39,772 nucleotides of DNA from a virus, in the IMG/VR virus record IMGVR_UViG_3300025759_000228, positions 1 through 39,772 of that record; one strand, 5' to 3'. A model generated the notes under the pieces. It was not told where the DNA came from. It worked only from the letters and a program-made list of their open reading frames with translations, and did no database searches. Every line of letters begins with the position of its first letter. The first letter of the stretch is position 1. Below are positions 7,975 to 15,629 of the stretch, piece by piece. A program made the translations under genes and the position numbers.

Positions 7975-8322
7975 ATGACTGAAGATATCGCGTCTAAGGT
8001 AAATAGATTATCTAGTGATATACAAGAGTTAAAGAGAAGTCCTAATCAGGCGGTAATTGATAAGACTATGGCACTTCTTGTATCTAAATTAGATGACAGA
8101 GATAAGATAATAGATTTAGAGTTACGAAATCTATCAAAATCTATACAACTCGATATTCAAAAGACATTAGATGTTTCATTTTCTAATTTTGAATCAAGAA
8201 TTGATAAAAAATTAAAAGAAGTTGTAAGAGAGCAAAAAGATAAAGTTAGCTGGGGTATTGAGGTAGTTAGATTTACTGTGGTTGTAATAATGTTTATACT
8301 TTCTATAAAGTTGGTGAAGTAA
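7975..8322 (+). CDS. Coiled-coil protein with C-terminal membrane anchor
   Basis: A 115-residue protein. Residues 1-90 are helical and charged with heptad-like spacing (KVNRLSSDIQELKR, ESRIDKKLKEVVREQKDK). Residues 95-112 are a hydrophobic segment (VVRFTVVVIMFILSIKLV). It would be tail-anchored with its coiled coil in the cytoplasm or, if inverted, the periplasm. With the DUF5675 gene next to it (TAATG overlap) and another membrane protein after that, it is a plausible part of the lysis module, such as a holin-like or spanin-like protein. That role is inferred from context. Confidence 0.65.
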   Translation: MTEDIASKVNRLSSDIQELKRSPNQAVIDKTMALLVSKLDDRDKIIDLELRNLSKSIQLDIQKTLDVSFSNFESRIDKKLKEVVREQKDKVSWGIEVVRFTVVVIMFILSIKLVK

Positions 8323-8717
8323 TGAAAAAGATTATATTGAAACGATTTAGTGAAAAAGCCGAATGTATTCAGGGTGTTATTTTAGATGCGGAAACAAAAA
8401 ACATAATTGCTCTAACATTAGAGAACCCCTGGTTAGATAATAAGCCAAATATAAGCTGCATACCTAAAGGATCTTATGTATGCTCTAGGTATAACTCTAA
8501 TAAATATAAAAATGTCTATGAGGTTAAAAACGTAGATGGCAGGACTTATATATTAATACATTGTGGGAATACTGAAAAAGATACAAACGGATGTATATTA
8601 GTAGGTAAAGGATTCAGTGTAATTAGGGGGCATCAAGCTATAACTAATTCAATAGCTGCCATGTTAGAATTAAATAGTTTTCTTGGGGATAATGACTTTG
8701 AGATATTAATAGAGTGA
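8322..8717 (+). CDS. DUF5675 family protein, candidate lysis enzyme
   Basis: A 131-residue protein with the DUF5675 pattern: an N-terminal KRFSEKAECIQGVILD strand, LTLENPW, SCIPKGSY, and the key block YILIHCGN...NGCILVG with His80 and Cys91. The HxGN...GC arrangement recalls the His/Cys pair of L,D-transpeptidase-like (YkuD) proteins, so peptidoglycan chemistry is a reasonable guess; catalysis is not proven. It lies between two small membrane proteins in the late operon, where endolysins often sit, and no other endolysin is visible in the genome. It overlaps the previous gene by one base (TAATG). Confidence 0.75.
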   Translation: MKKIILKRFSEKAECIQGVILDAETKNIIALTLENPWLDNKPNISCIPKGSYVCSRYNSNKYKNVYEVKNVDGRTYILIHCGNTEKDTNGCILVGKGFSVIRGHQAITNSIAAMLELNSFLGDNDFEILIE

Positions 8718-8727
8718 GGAGATAAGT

Positions 8728-9063
8728 ATGTTAGAAAGTGTATTTGTATTTATTTTTGATAAAGTTTTAGGGGGTGTAATCGGAGCGCTGCCAATTCCTA
8801 TTCAGCTTGCCATATATGGTGTATTGGGGGCATTAGGCATATTTGTTGGAAGAAAGTTTATATTTATTAATATATGCATGAGATTCTTTCCTAATTTATT
8901 TGTAACTATGATGACGGATTTAGGCAAAAGTTGTAATACTTTTTTTGAAAAAAAGAAAGCTAAGGGAAAGTATAAAAATAGCTGGAAAATAGCAGAAGAA
9001 AAACTATCAGAAGCTATAACATCTTTTAATAATGAAATAAAGAAAGGTCCAGATGTCATTTAA
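8728..9063 (+). CDS. Small membrane protein, holin-like candidate
   Basis: A 111-residue protein. The N-terminal half has two hydrophobic stretches in close succession (about residues 3-25 and 27-50, including ALPIPIQLAIYGVLGALGIFVG). The C-terminal half is a charged, lysine-rich helix (KKKAKGKYKNSWKIAEEKLSEAI). This is the shape of a holin, but many small phage membrane proteins look alike. An AGGAGA site precedes the start. It overlaps the next gene by 11 bases. Confidence 0.6.
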   Translation: MLESVFVFIFDKVLGGVIGALPIPIQLAIYGVLGALGIFVGRKFIFINICMRFFPNLFVTMMTDLGKSCNTFFEKKKAKGKYKNSWKIAEEKLSEAITSFNNEIKKGPDVI

Positions 9064-9376
9064 AAGTGATTTTCAAGAGCCAAAAGATAGGTATTTTGCA
9101 GCTGAGAATCTTAATTTTCAGGTCGGTTCAAGCCCTACTATTTCAGATATTTCTGGATCTATTGGGATACCCAGTATAGATGGTCACATTCTATGTAAGA
9201 ATACAGCCGGTTCTACCGGAAATATATTAGTTGAAATAAGTAATGATGGATTAAATTATGGTGACCAATTTACATTATTTAACACAGAGACGTTTGATTT
9301 AAGTGGATTAAGTATAAAGAAGATAAGAATAACACATTCTGGAACTGATTCAGGCTTTAGGCTATTTGCGCGATAA
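9053..9376 (+). CDS. Small beta-rich structural protein
   Basis: A 107-residue protein with alternating beta strands (ENLNFQVGSSPTISDISG, NILVEISNDGLNYGDQFTLF, KKIRITHSG) and a C-terminal GFRLFAR. The VEISNDGLNYGD part resembles the EFSSDGVNWDE strand pair in the larger next protein, so the two may share a jelly-roll-like or Ig-like domain. It starts inside the end of the previous gene with an AAAGG site and ends by TAATG overlap with the next gene. A virion decoration or fibre-base role is inferred only. Confidence 0.6.
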   Translation: MSFKSDFQEPKDRYFAAENLNFQVGSSPTISDISGSIGIPSIDGHILCKNTAGSTGNILVEISNDGLNYGDQFTLFNTETFDLSGLSIKKIRITHSGTDSGFRLFAR

Positions 9377-11256
9377 TGGGTTATCAAAGAGGGTTCCCCG
9401 CCTCGGGGGTTGTATCAGATAATAATAGCACTTCAGTAACGCTTGGTATTAATGGTGTATACAAAAAGTGGGACGAAGGTCGTAAGTTTGACTCTGGTGT
9501 AAAATGGGACTCATTGAGTTCAAAATATATAGGTAAGCCAGATGAGGTTCTAGAGTATTCTGAAATAACTATATTTATTTACTCGGAGGTATCTAGTGCT
9601 GATAATGGTATAAGTTTAGAATTCTCTTCTGATGGTGTTAACTGGGATGAGAAAAATAAATATACACTATATGGTGGGGAATCATTTAAAACTACATTAA
9701 AAGTGACAGCAAGATATTTCCGTGTTGTTTATGACAACGGATCATCCGCTCAGACTGATTTTAGACTACAAACTATTTATCATAGGTCAAAAAATGAAGG
9801 CGGAGATGGGTCATCTTCTAATCAATCTGTATCTGATCTACCTCTGGCAGCTTTTGGTGAAGTTAATACAATACAATCTACACCTATTGAGCAAATAATG
9901 TATGTGTATGGGATCGGGGATAAAACAGAAGTTTTTGCAGGCGCCTCTGGGTCTGTAAATGTGGCAGACTCACTTGTAAATTGTACAACTGGTACAACCA
10001 TAGGTGGTTATGGAGTAGCCAGAAGTAAGCGAGCTTTAATATATAGACCAGGAGAGGGTGCTGAAGCAAGATTTACAGCTATTTTTACAACGGGGGTTGC
10101 CAATAGTCTGCAATTCGCTGGTTTATTCAGTGCAACTGACGCGTTTTGTTTTGGATATGATGGGTCTAATTTTGGAATATTACATAGGTATGGTGGAGCC
10201 TTAGAGATACAAACTATACAGATAACTAATTCAGCAAGTGGAGCAGAAACCGTTACCTTAACTTTAAATAATACAATATTTTCAATACCTGTAACCAATG
10301 GAAGTGTTCAATTTAACGCTCGTGAAATTGGTGAGTATCTCGAGTTAAACACTTCAGACTGGAGAGTTGATATTATAGATGATTCAGTTACTATTTTAGC
10401 TCAATCAGTTGGAGATAAGGCAGGCACTTTTTCAATATCATCTACCGGTACGTTAACGGGGTCTTTTTCAGAGGAACAGGTGGGGGTTGATAATACATCC
10501 GACTGGACATATCTTTCTTCATGGAATGGTTTAGGGGCTAACTGGTTAGATCCGACAAAAGGAAATGTATATAAAATAGAATTTCAATATCTAGGGTTCG
10601 GTGCAGTTAATTTTTTTATCGAACATCCTGACACCGGTCGCCTTATACTTATACATCAACTAAAATATACAAACAGAAACACGTCAACATCTGTAAGGAA
10701 TCCATCTTTAAAATGTGGTTGGGCCTCAGCTTCCCTTGGTTCAACAACTGATCTTTCAGTAAAAGGTGCTTCTATGTATATTGCAACCCAAGGAATAAGG
10801 GTAAAAAGAGAAGAATCACATTCTTATGTAAACACAAAAAATATATCTACTACAGATACAAACTTAATCACAATTAAAAATTTAATCACGTTTAATAACA
10901 TACCTAATCTTAGTGAAATTATACCTATAATATTAACTGGGGCAAGTGAAAGTAATAAGACTACTATAATAACAGTGGTGAAGAATGCAACAATTGATGG
11001 GACTCAAAACTTTGAGTATTTTTCTGAAGATGAGAATATAGCTCTAATAGATACTGCAGGGACTACATATACCGCAGGAGATGGGAAGGTTATAGCAACT
11101 ACGGTTATATCACCTACTGGGGTATCGCCTGAGATTATGTTTGAAAATTTAAAGGTAGTGTTAATACCAGGAGATACATTAACATGTCTTGCAAGATTAT
11201 CAGGTGGGGCTGCCAGCGATGTTACTATTAGTATTTCATGGGATGAGGACTTATAA
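9376..11256 (+). CDS. Large beta-rich structural protein (tail/fibre associated)
   Basis: A 626-residue protein of mostly beta character. The N-terminus carries KKWDEGRKFDSGVKWDS, the same W-D-x-G signature as the gp10-like tail protein. It is followed by a domain with LEFSSDGVNWDEKNKY and RYFRVVYDNGSSAQTDFRLQT, a beta-sandwich motif common in phage receptor-binding or adhesion proteins. The centre and C-terminus (SLQFAGLFSATDAFCFGYDG, SDWTYLSSWNG, FIEHPDTGRLILIHQ) look like a lectin-like or concanavalin-like fold. It could be a second adhesin. It begins one base inside the previous stop and is followed by a 25-base gap with a GAGAGG site. Confidence 0.65.
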   Translation: MGYQRGFPASGVVSDNNSTSVTLGINGVYKKWDEGRKFDSGVKWDSLSSKYIGKPDEVLEYSEITIFIYSEVSSADNGISLEFSSDGVNWDEKNKYTLYGGESFKTTLKVTARYFRVVYDNGSSAQTDFRLQTIYHRSKNEGGDGSSSNQSVSDLPLAAFGEVNTIQSTPIEQIMYVYGIGDKTEVFAGASGSVNVADSLVNCTTGTTIGGYGVARSKRALIYRPGEGAEARFTAIFTTGVANSLQFAGLFSATDAFCFGYDGSNFGILHRYGGALEIQTIQITNSASGAETVTLTLNNTIFSIPVTNGSVQFNAREIGEYLELNTSDWRVDIIDDSVTILAQSVGDKAGTFSISSTGTLTGSFSEEQVGVDNTSDWTYLSSWNGLGANWLDPTKGNVYKIEFQYLGFGAVNFFIEHPDTGRLILIHQLKYTNRNTSTSVRNPSLKCGWASASLGSTTDLSVKGASMYIATQGIRVKREESHSYVNTKNISTTDTNLITIKNLITFNNIPNLSEIIPIILTGASESNKTTIITVVKNATIDGTQNFEYFSEDENIALIDTAGTTYTAGDGKVIATTVISPTGVSPEIMFENLKVVLIPGDTLTCLARLSGGAASDVTISISWDEDL

Positions 11257-11281
11257 TAGTATAAATAAAGAGAGGTAGATT

Positions 11282-12400
11282 ATGGCACGAACAATAAGTC
11301 AAATATCAGGAGAATTCGGATTGTCTCGAGGGGCAACTGCCGATCCATTTTCAAAGCAGGAAGCTGCAGTATTATCTAATGTGCAAAGATCTTTGCAAGA
11401 TATAAGGTCTCAACAACTAGAATCTGAATCAGGAAGAGGGTTCGGTAGAAGCTCTTTTGCAGATGCTGCATTTTCTAGACAAGCAGAGGGTGTTGTGGGT
11501 CAGGTGGGACAACAGTTTGCTCAAGCTAGAACACAAGAACAGTTAGCTGAGAATCAATTTCAAAGGAATATTATAGGGCAACAGGTTGGGGCTGATGTTA
11601 GTAGCCGATTATTAGGCGAACAGACAGCAGCAGAACAGCAATTAATAGGTTCTAGAGGGGCTGAACAGAGATTAACAGATATAGCAGGTGTTGAGGCAAG
11701 AACCGCTAGTGAGCAGCAGCTTATTGGAGCAAGAGGATCTGATACTCGTCAAACTTTAGCCCAGCAAATTGCTGGTCAGCAAGATTTATCAGCCCAACAG
11801 GCTCAGCAGCAACTAGGACAGCTAGAGGCTGCTACACAGGCCGAGACAGGGTTGATAGGTGCTAGAGCAGAAAGCCAAAAAGATTTACTAGCAGATCAAA
11901 TTGCTGGTCAATCAGCATTATCAACACAGGAAGCAGCACAGCAGATAGACAAAATACAAGCTGCAGCTGGTGTTGAAGAGGGCCTTATAGGGGCTCGTGG
12001 AGCCGAGCAACGCCTTGGAATACAGGAGCAAGCACAGGCAGCGGAAAGCTTAGCTCAGGTACAAGGTATTGAGCAAAGGATTACGCAATCTCAAAATTTT
12101 CAAGAACAAGGCAATTTAATTAATCAAAAAGCTGAGATTCAAACACAGCAGGCTAATCAACAATTTCAGAATGATTTAGCTCTTCTTAATCAGAAGTATG
12201 ATCGAGTTATACAATCATTGCCTGAGGAATTTAAATTAAAGGCTGAATATGAAGAACAGGTTTTTGAGAATAAATTACAAATTACAAGAGAGCAACAGAT
12301 TGTTGATTTTGCGACAGAGGCAGCCTTCACTCAGTTATTAAGTATATTAGGGGGAGATTTGCCGGGATTAGATTTAGACCTACCGGAGATAAGTATATAA
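11282..12400 (+). CDS. Gln/Ala-rich coiled-coil protein, probable internal virion protein
   Basis: A 372-residue protein, very rich in Gln, Ala and Glu and largely helical. A degenerate motif LIGARGAEQRL recurs at least four times (LIGSRGAEQRL, LIGARGSDTRQ, LIGARAESQKD, LIGARGAEQRL) with AQQIAGQ-like linkers, spaced roughly 35-45 residues. The C-terminus ends in GLDLDLPEISI, similar in style to the PDI/LP repeats of the next protein. Its position after the tail genes and before three other large low-complexity proteins matches the internal (ejection) proteins of podoviruses. It ends by TAATG overlap with the next gene. Confidence 0.6.
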   Translation: MARTISQISGEFGLSRGATADPFSKQEAAVLSNVQRSLQDIRSQQLESESGRGFGRSSFADAAFSRQAEGVVGQVGQQFAQARTQEQLAENQFQRNIIGQQVGADVSSRLLGEQTAAEQQLIGSRGAEQRLTDIAGVEARTASEQQLIGARGSDTRQTLAQQIAGQQDLSAQQAQQQLGQLEAATQAETGLIGARAESQKDLLADQIAGQSALSTQEAAQQIDKIQAAAGVEEGLIGARGAEQRLGIQEQAQAAESLAQVQGIEQRITQSQNFQEQGNLINQKAEIQTQQANQQFQNDLALLNQKYDRVIQSLPEEFKLKAEYEEQVFENKLQITREQQIVDFATEAAFTQLLSILGGDLPGLDLDLPEISI

Positions 12401-14202
12401 TGCCATCATTAGCAGATAGTTTATTTAGAGACGAGATATCAGATATAGATGAAGGTGGAGAAAAGGATATATTATTTGATATTACCTCTAAATCAGGTAT
12501 TAGTGGATCATTATCTACCCCATTAAAACAAAGTGATACGGGGATTGGTAGGTCTGGTTTTAAATTATTTAATCCATTCTCTGGTCTATCATCTCCAGAT
12601 ATACAATCTCCAGATATACAATCTCCCGATATACAGGCTCCAGATATACAATCTCCCGATATACAGGCTCCAGATATACAATCTCCCGATATACAGGCTC
12701 CAGATATAGAAGCTCCAGATATACAGGCTCCAGATATAGAAGCTCCAGATATACAAGCTCCAGATATACAGGCTCCCGATATACAAGCTCCAGATATACA
12801 GGCTCCCGATATACAGGCTCCCGATATACAAGCTCCCGATATACAGGCTCCAGATATACAGGCTCCAGATATAGAAGCTCCAGATATAGAAGCTCCAGAT
12901 ATACAGGCTCCAGATATAGACTTACCTAGGATTAACTTACCTGATATTGATTTCCCATCTTCAAATGATGGGAAAGTTCAATTATCTACTGGTATTGGTG
13001 GAGATTTAACAAATGGGATATCTATCGAGCAAGATGACGGAAGTTTCGGTCAAATAGGTACCTATGGGGGGGGGGCAATAGATGTCAGCGATAGGCTTGA
13101 ATCTGAATGGTCTAATGTAACTAAAGGGACGGATGCCGAAGGTATTAAGTTAAAGGATCTTAACGATTTTTATCTTGATCCTGCAGGGGCTTTAGAGAAG
13201 CATGGAGAAGATAAGTTAAATTCGGCATTAAGTCAATATAGTGATATTGGGACTGAAGATATAAAGGAGTTAATTGACTTCGCTAAAGACCCCGTTGATT
13301 ATATTGAAAATAAAGGTGTAGATAAAGCTAAAGAGTTAGCTCAAAAATCTGTAGAAAAAAAGATTAAAAAAACGGTAGAGAAAGAGCTTAAAGAGCAGTT
13401 TGGAGACAGTGTATCTGATAAACTTGTTAATGATGCAACAAAGCAAATTGCTAATGAATATGGGGCTGAATTAATAGTAGGCATAGGGACATTAATTAAT
13501 GGAGGGAATGTTAAAGACGCCAGAAATGCTGCAGCTAAGGAGTTTGTTTACCAATCATTAAATAGTTTTATGCCTGGTAGTGGCTCACTAGTAAGAGTTT
13601 TAGCTGACAAACAAGTAAGCCAAATAGTTGATTTTGCGTTCAAACCTACGGATATTGCCCTTGAGGCCTTAGGTGACCTTGGTGAAGAGGCTCTGGATTT
13701 GGTAAAAGATGTAACAGGCGCTATAAGCTTTGCCGGAGGCACGCTGCTAGATGTTGTTGACCCAATAGATTCAATAACCAGCTATGGGTGTAATCTATCG
13801 ACAGCAGCATATAGATCTTCATTTATTACAAAAGATGAGTTCTTAGATTTTCCTAGGTTTAGAATTCGTTTTCAAAAGCATGAAAGAGGGGCAGATAAAT
13901 TCTGGTCAGGATACGTGATATTAACAAACCCTATTCAGGACTTTCTTGTTTTAAATAAAAACATAGGGTATGTAACCTATAAATTAATAACTAGACCTTG
14001 GTTAAATCATATGCAATTTATTATGGGGAAGAAAAAGTTTAGCATATTTGGATTTCTGGCTATGCAGTTTATGCGTGTAATTTCGATATCCGCATATTTT
14101 ATAAATAAACATAAGTGCGATAGCTTAAATACATTTTTCGAAACAAATAGTATAATGAGTGTATATAGAAAAACAATAAAAGGAGTCTCTAAATGTCGTT
14201 AG
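12400..14202 (+). CDS. PDI-repeat protein, probable internal virion/ejection protein
   Basis: A 600-residue protein. Residues about 66-175 consist of some 22 tandem PDIQ(A/S) or PDIEA pentapeptides. The middle (about residues 240-440) is helical and charged (KAKELAQKSVEKKIKKTVEKELKE), and the end (about 455-600) has a Cys-containing stretch CNLSTAAYRSSF followed by an aromatic, basic part. The latter recalls the C-[FYN]-[IL]-[ST]-T-A domain seen in some phage internal proteins, but only weakly. No catalytic motif is visible. The repeat could form an extended stalk or filament. It overlaps the next gene by 10 bases. Confidence 0.6.
   Translation: MPSLADSLFRDEISDIDEGGEKDILFDITSKSGISGSLSTPLKQSDTGIGRSGFKLFNPFSGLSSPDIQSPDIQSPDIQAPDIQSPDIQAPDIQSPDIQAPDIEAPDIQAPDIEAPDIQAPDIQAPDIQAPDIQAPDIQAPDIQAPDIQAPDIQAPDIEAPDIEAPDIQAPDIDLPRINLPDIDFPSSNDGKVQLSTGIGGDLTNGISIEQDDGSFGQIGTYGGGAIDVSDRLESEWSNVTKGTDAEGIKLKDLNDFYLDPAGALEKHGEDKLNSALSQYSDIGTEDIKELIDFAKDPVDYIENKGVDKAKELAQKSVEKKIKKTVEKELKEQFGDSVSDKLVNDATKQIANEYGAELIVGIGTLINGGNVKDARNAAAKEFVYQSLNSFMPGSGSLVRVLADKQVSQIVDFAFKPTDIALEALGDLGEEALDLVKDVTGAISFAGGTLLDVVDPIDSITSYGCNLSTAAYRSSFITKDEFLDFPRFRIRFQKHERGADKFWSGYVILTNPIQDFLVLNKNIGYVTYKLITRPWLNHMQFIMGKKKFSIFGFLAMQFMRVISISAYFINKHKCDSLNTFFETNSIMSVYRKTIKGVSKCR
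12595..12924 (+). repeat. 15-bp tandem array encoding the PDIQA/S repeats
   Basis: About 22 contiguous 15-bp units of the form CCAGATATACAATCT, with variation mainly at CCA/CCC, CAA/CAG/GAA (Gln/Glu) and TCT/GCT (Ser/Ala). All units keep the reading frame. Variants are interspersed rather than graded, which fits repeated slippage or unequal exchange. Confidence 0.95.
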
Positions 14203-15629
14203 GATTCGCACAATTTGCAGAGTTGGATACTGAAATTAGTGATATGCCATCCAATAATATACCAGCGCCAAGATCATCTAAAACAGGTAAGAGAAAACCT
14301 ATATCTAATAATAAAGCAGCAGCAAAATCTAGGGCTGGTGGCGCAAAAACTAGATCAGAGATAGCATTAGAGTCTGTCATTAAGGGGCAGGATGATCTAA
14401 TGAAGTCCCAGCAAAAAGCCACAAAAGTAAAAGAAGCTTCTTCTAAAATGATTACATTAATGGATAAAATTGGTGAACTACCTCCAGAGGAAGCTCAGTC
14501 TGAGTCAACTTATAATAATGTAAAAAATATAGTACCTAACTTAACATTAGAGCAGTATAGATCTTTAGCTGATAAATCTCAAAAAAGAGCTACTTTAACA
14601 AGGCAGTTATCTAGATTACCTGTTGGAACTCAGTTGCCAGAGGCTTCGCTTAAAAAACTAAAATCAGTAGGTATTGATAACCCTAATAAATATATGAGCT
14701 TATCTGTAACTAAACCAACAAACACTATTGTTGGCGCCTTACAACAAACAGCCATAAATCGAGCTAAGGCAGCTAGAAAGACGGGGGTGTCAACTTTTGG
14801 ATCAGGAGCAGGGGAGGGGTTACTATCTAAGCAAGAAGATATAGCTAAATCTGCCACTGAGTCCCTAGCCTTAAAGGATAGGGAAAAACTAATGAGAATA
14901 AAATCTCTTTCTGAAGGTTTAAAGTCAGGTAGTTTAGATGAGAGGCAAAGGTTTACGGCTATACGTGAGATTAAAAACGACCTAATTACTCAATCGAAAA
15001 CTGCTGACACGCTTAATCAATGGTTTAATAATGTGCGTGATTTTTCTAGTCTAGATAAATCTAAATCAACTCTTAGGCTGGATGATAATTTCGGTGAATT
15101 AACTGGTACAGGCAAGGCAATCGTGACTAAAAAATCTTTCCAGAACATAAATGATATTGGATTGGTGTATTCTCTTATTAAAATGCTAGACCCTGAGTCT
15201 GTTGTCAGAGAGGGTGAGATTAAATTAGCTAATAACTCATTAGGATTATTAGAATCCCTTGGTGTTAAGGTAAATAATATATTTAAAGGTGAGACATTAA
15301 GCCCGCAGCAAAGAGCTGGTATATTAAATGTAGCTAATAAGACATTTATTAGTGGGAGTAGATCTTTAAGGGAGAATGTTAAGACTGCAGATGCTACCGC
15401 TAAGAGGTTTGGGTTAGAATCTGAACTTGCTATACCTGGTAGCGTAAGAAAGATTGTGAAAAACTCTGAGGTAGCTGAGAAAGCTATATCTGATTTTGAA
15501 GCGAGTCAAAAACCACCAGAAGGTACATTTAAAAGTGTAGAGGAAGCTGAGCGTTCTGGGCTTAGAAAAGGCGCAGTGGTTGAGATTGAGGATGCCACAG
15601 GTAGAAAAAGAAAGGCGATAATTGAATAA
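14193..15629 (+). CDS. Helical structural protein, probable internal virion protein
   Basis: A 478-residue basic, helical protein with no enzyme motif that I recognise. The N-terminal 80 residues are Lys/Ser/Ala-rich and probably disordered; the C-terminal ~35 residues (FKSVEEAERSGLRKGAVVEIED then TGRKRKAIIE) form a small beta module that also ends other phage internal proteins. It starts with an AAAAGGAG site inside the end of the previous gene and ends by TAATG overlap with the next. Its location in the late operon's terminal block supports an injected or core protein. Confidence 0.55.
   Translation: MSLGFAQFAELDTEISDMPSNNIPAPRSSKTGKRKPISNNKAAAKSRAGGAKTRSEIALESVIKGQDDLMKSQQKATKVKEASSKMITLMDKIGELPPEEAQSESTYNNVKNIVPNLTLEQYRSLADKSQKRATLTRQLSRLPVGTQLPEASLKKLKSVGIDNPNKYMSLSVTKPTNTIVGALQQTAINRAKAARKTGVSTFGSGAGEGLLSKQEDIAKSATESLALKDREKLMRIKSLSEGLKSGSLDERQRFTAIREIKNDLITQSKTADTLNQWFNNVRDFSSLDKSKSTLRLDDNFGELTGTGKAIVTKKSFQNINDIGLVYSLIKMLDPESVVREGEIKLANNSLGLLESLGVKVNNIFKGETLSPQQRAGILNVANKTFISGSRSLRENVKTADATAKRFGLESELAIPGSVRKIVKNSEVAEKAISDFEASQKPPEGTFKSVEEAERSGLRKGAVVEIEDATGRKRKAIIE

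Noticed and set aside
11240-11282. Possible promoter TATAAT before the Gln-rich internal protein gene
   Set aside because: No convincing -35 lies 16-18 bases upstream; the hexamer can arise by chance in AT-rich DNA.
12589-12831. Minus-strand 80-codon frame (YIWSLYIG repeats)
   Set aside because: It is the shadow of the 15-bp PDIQ array and has no start signals.
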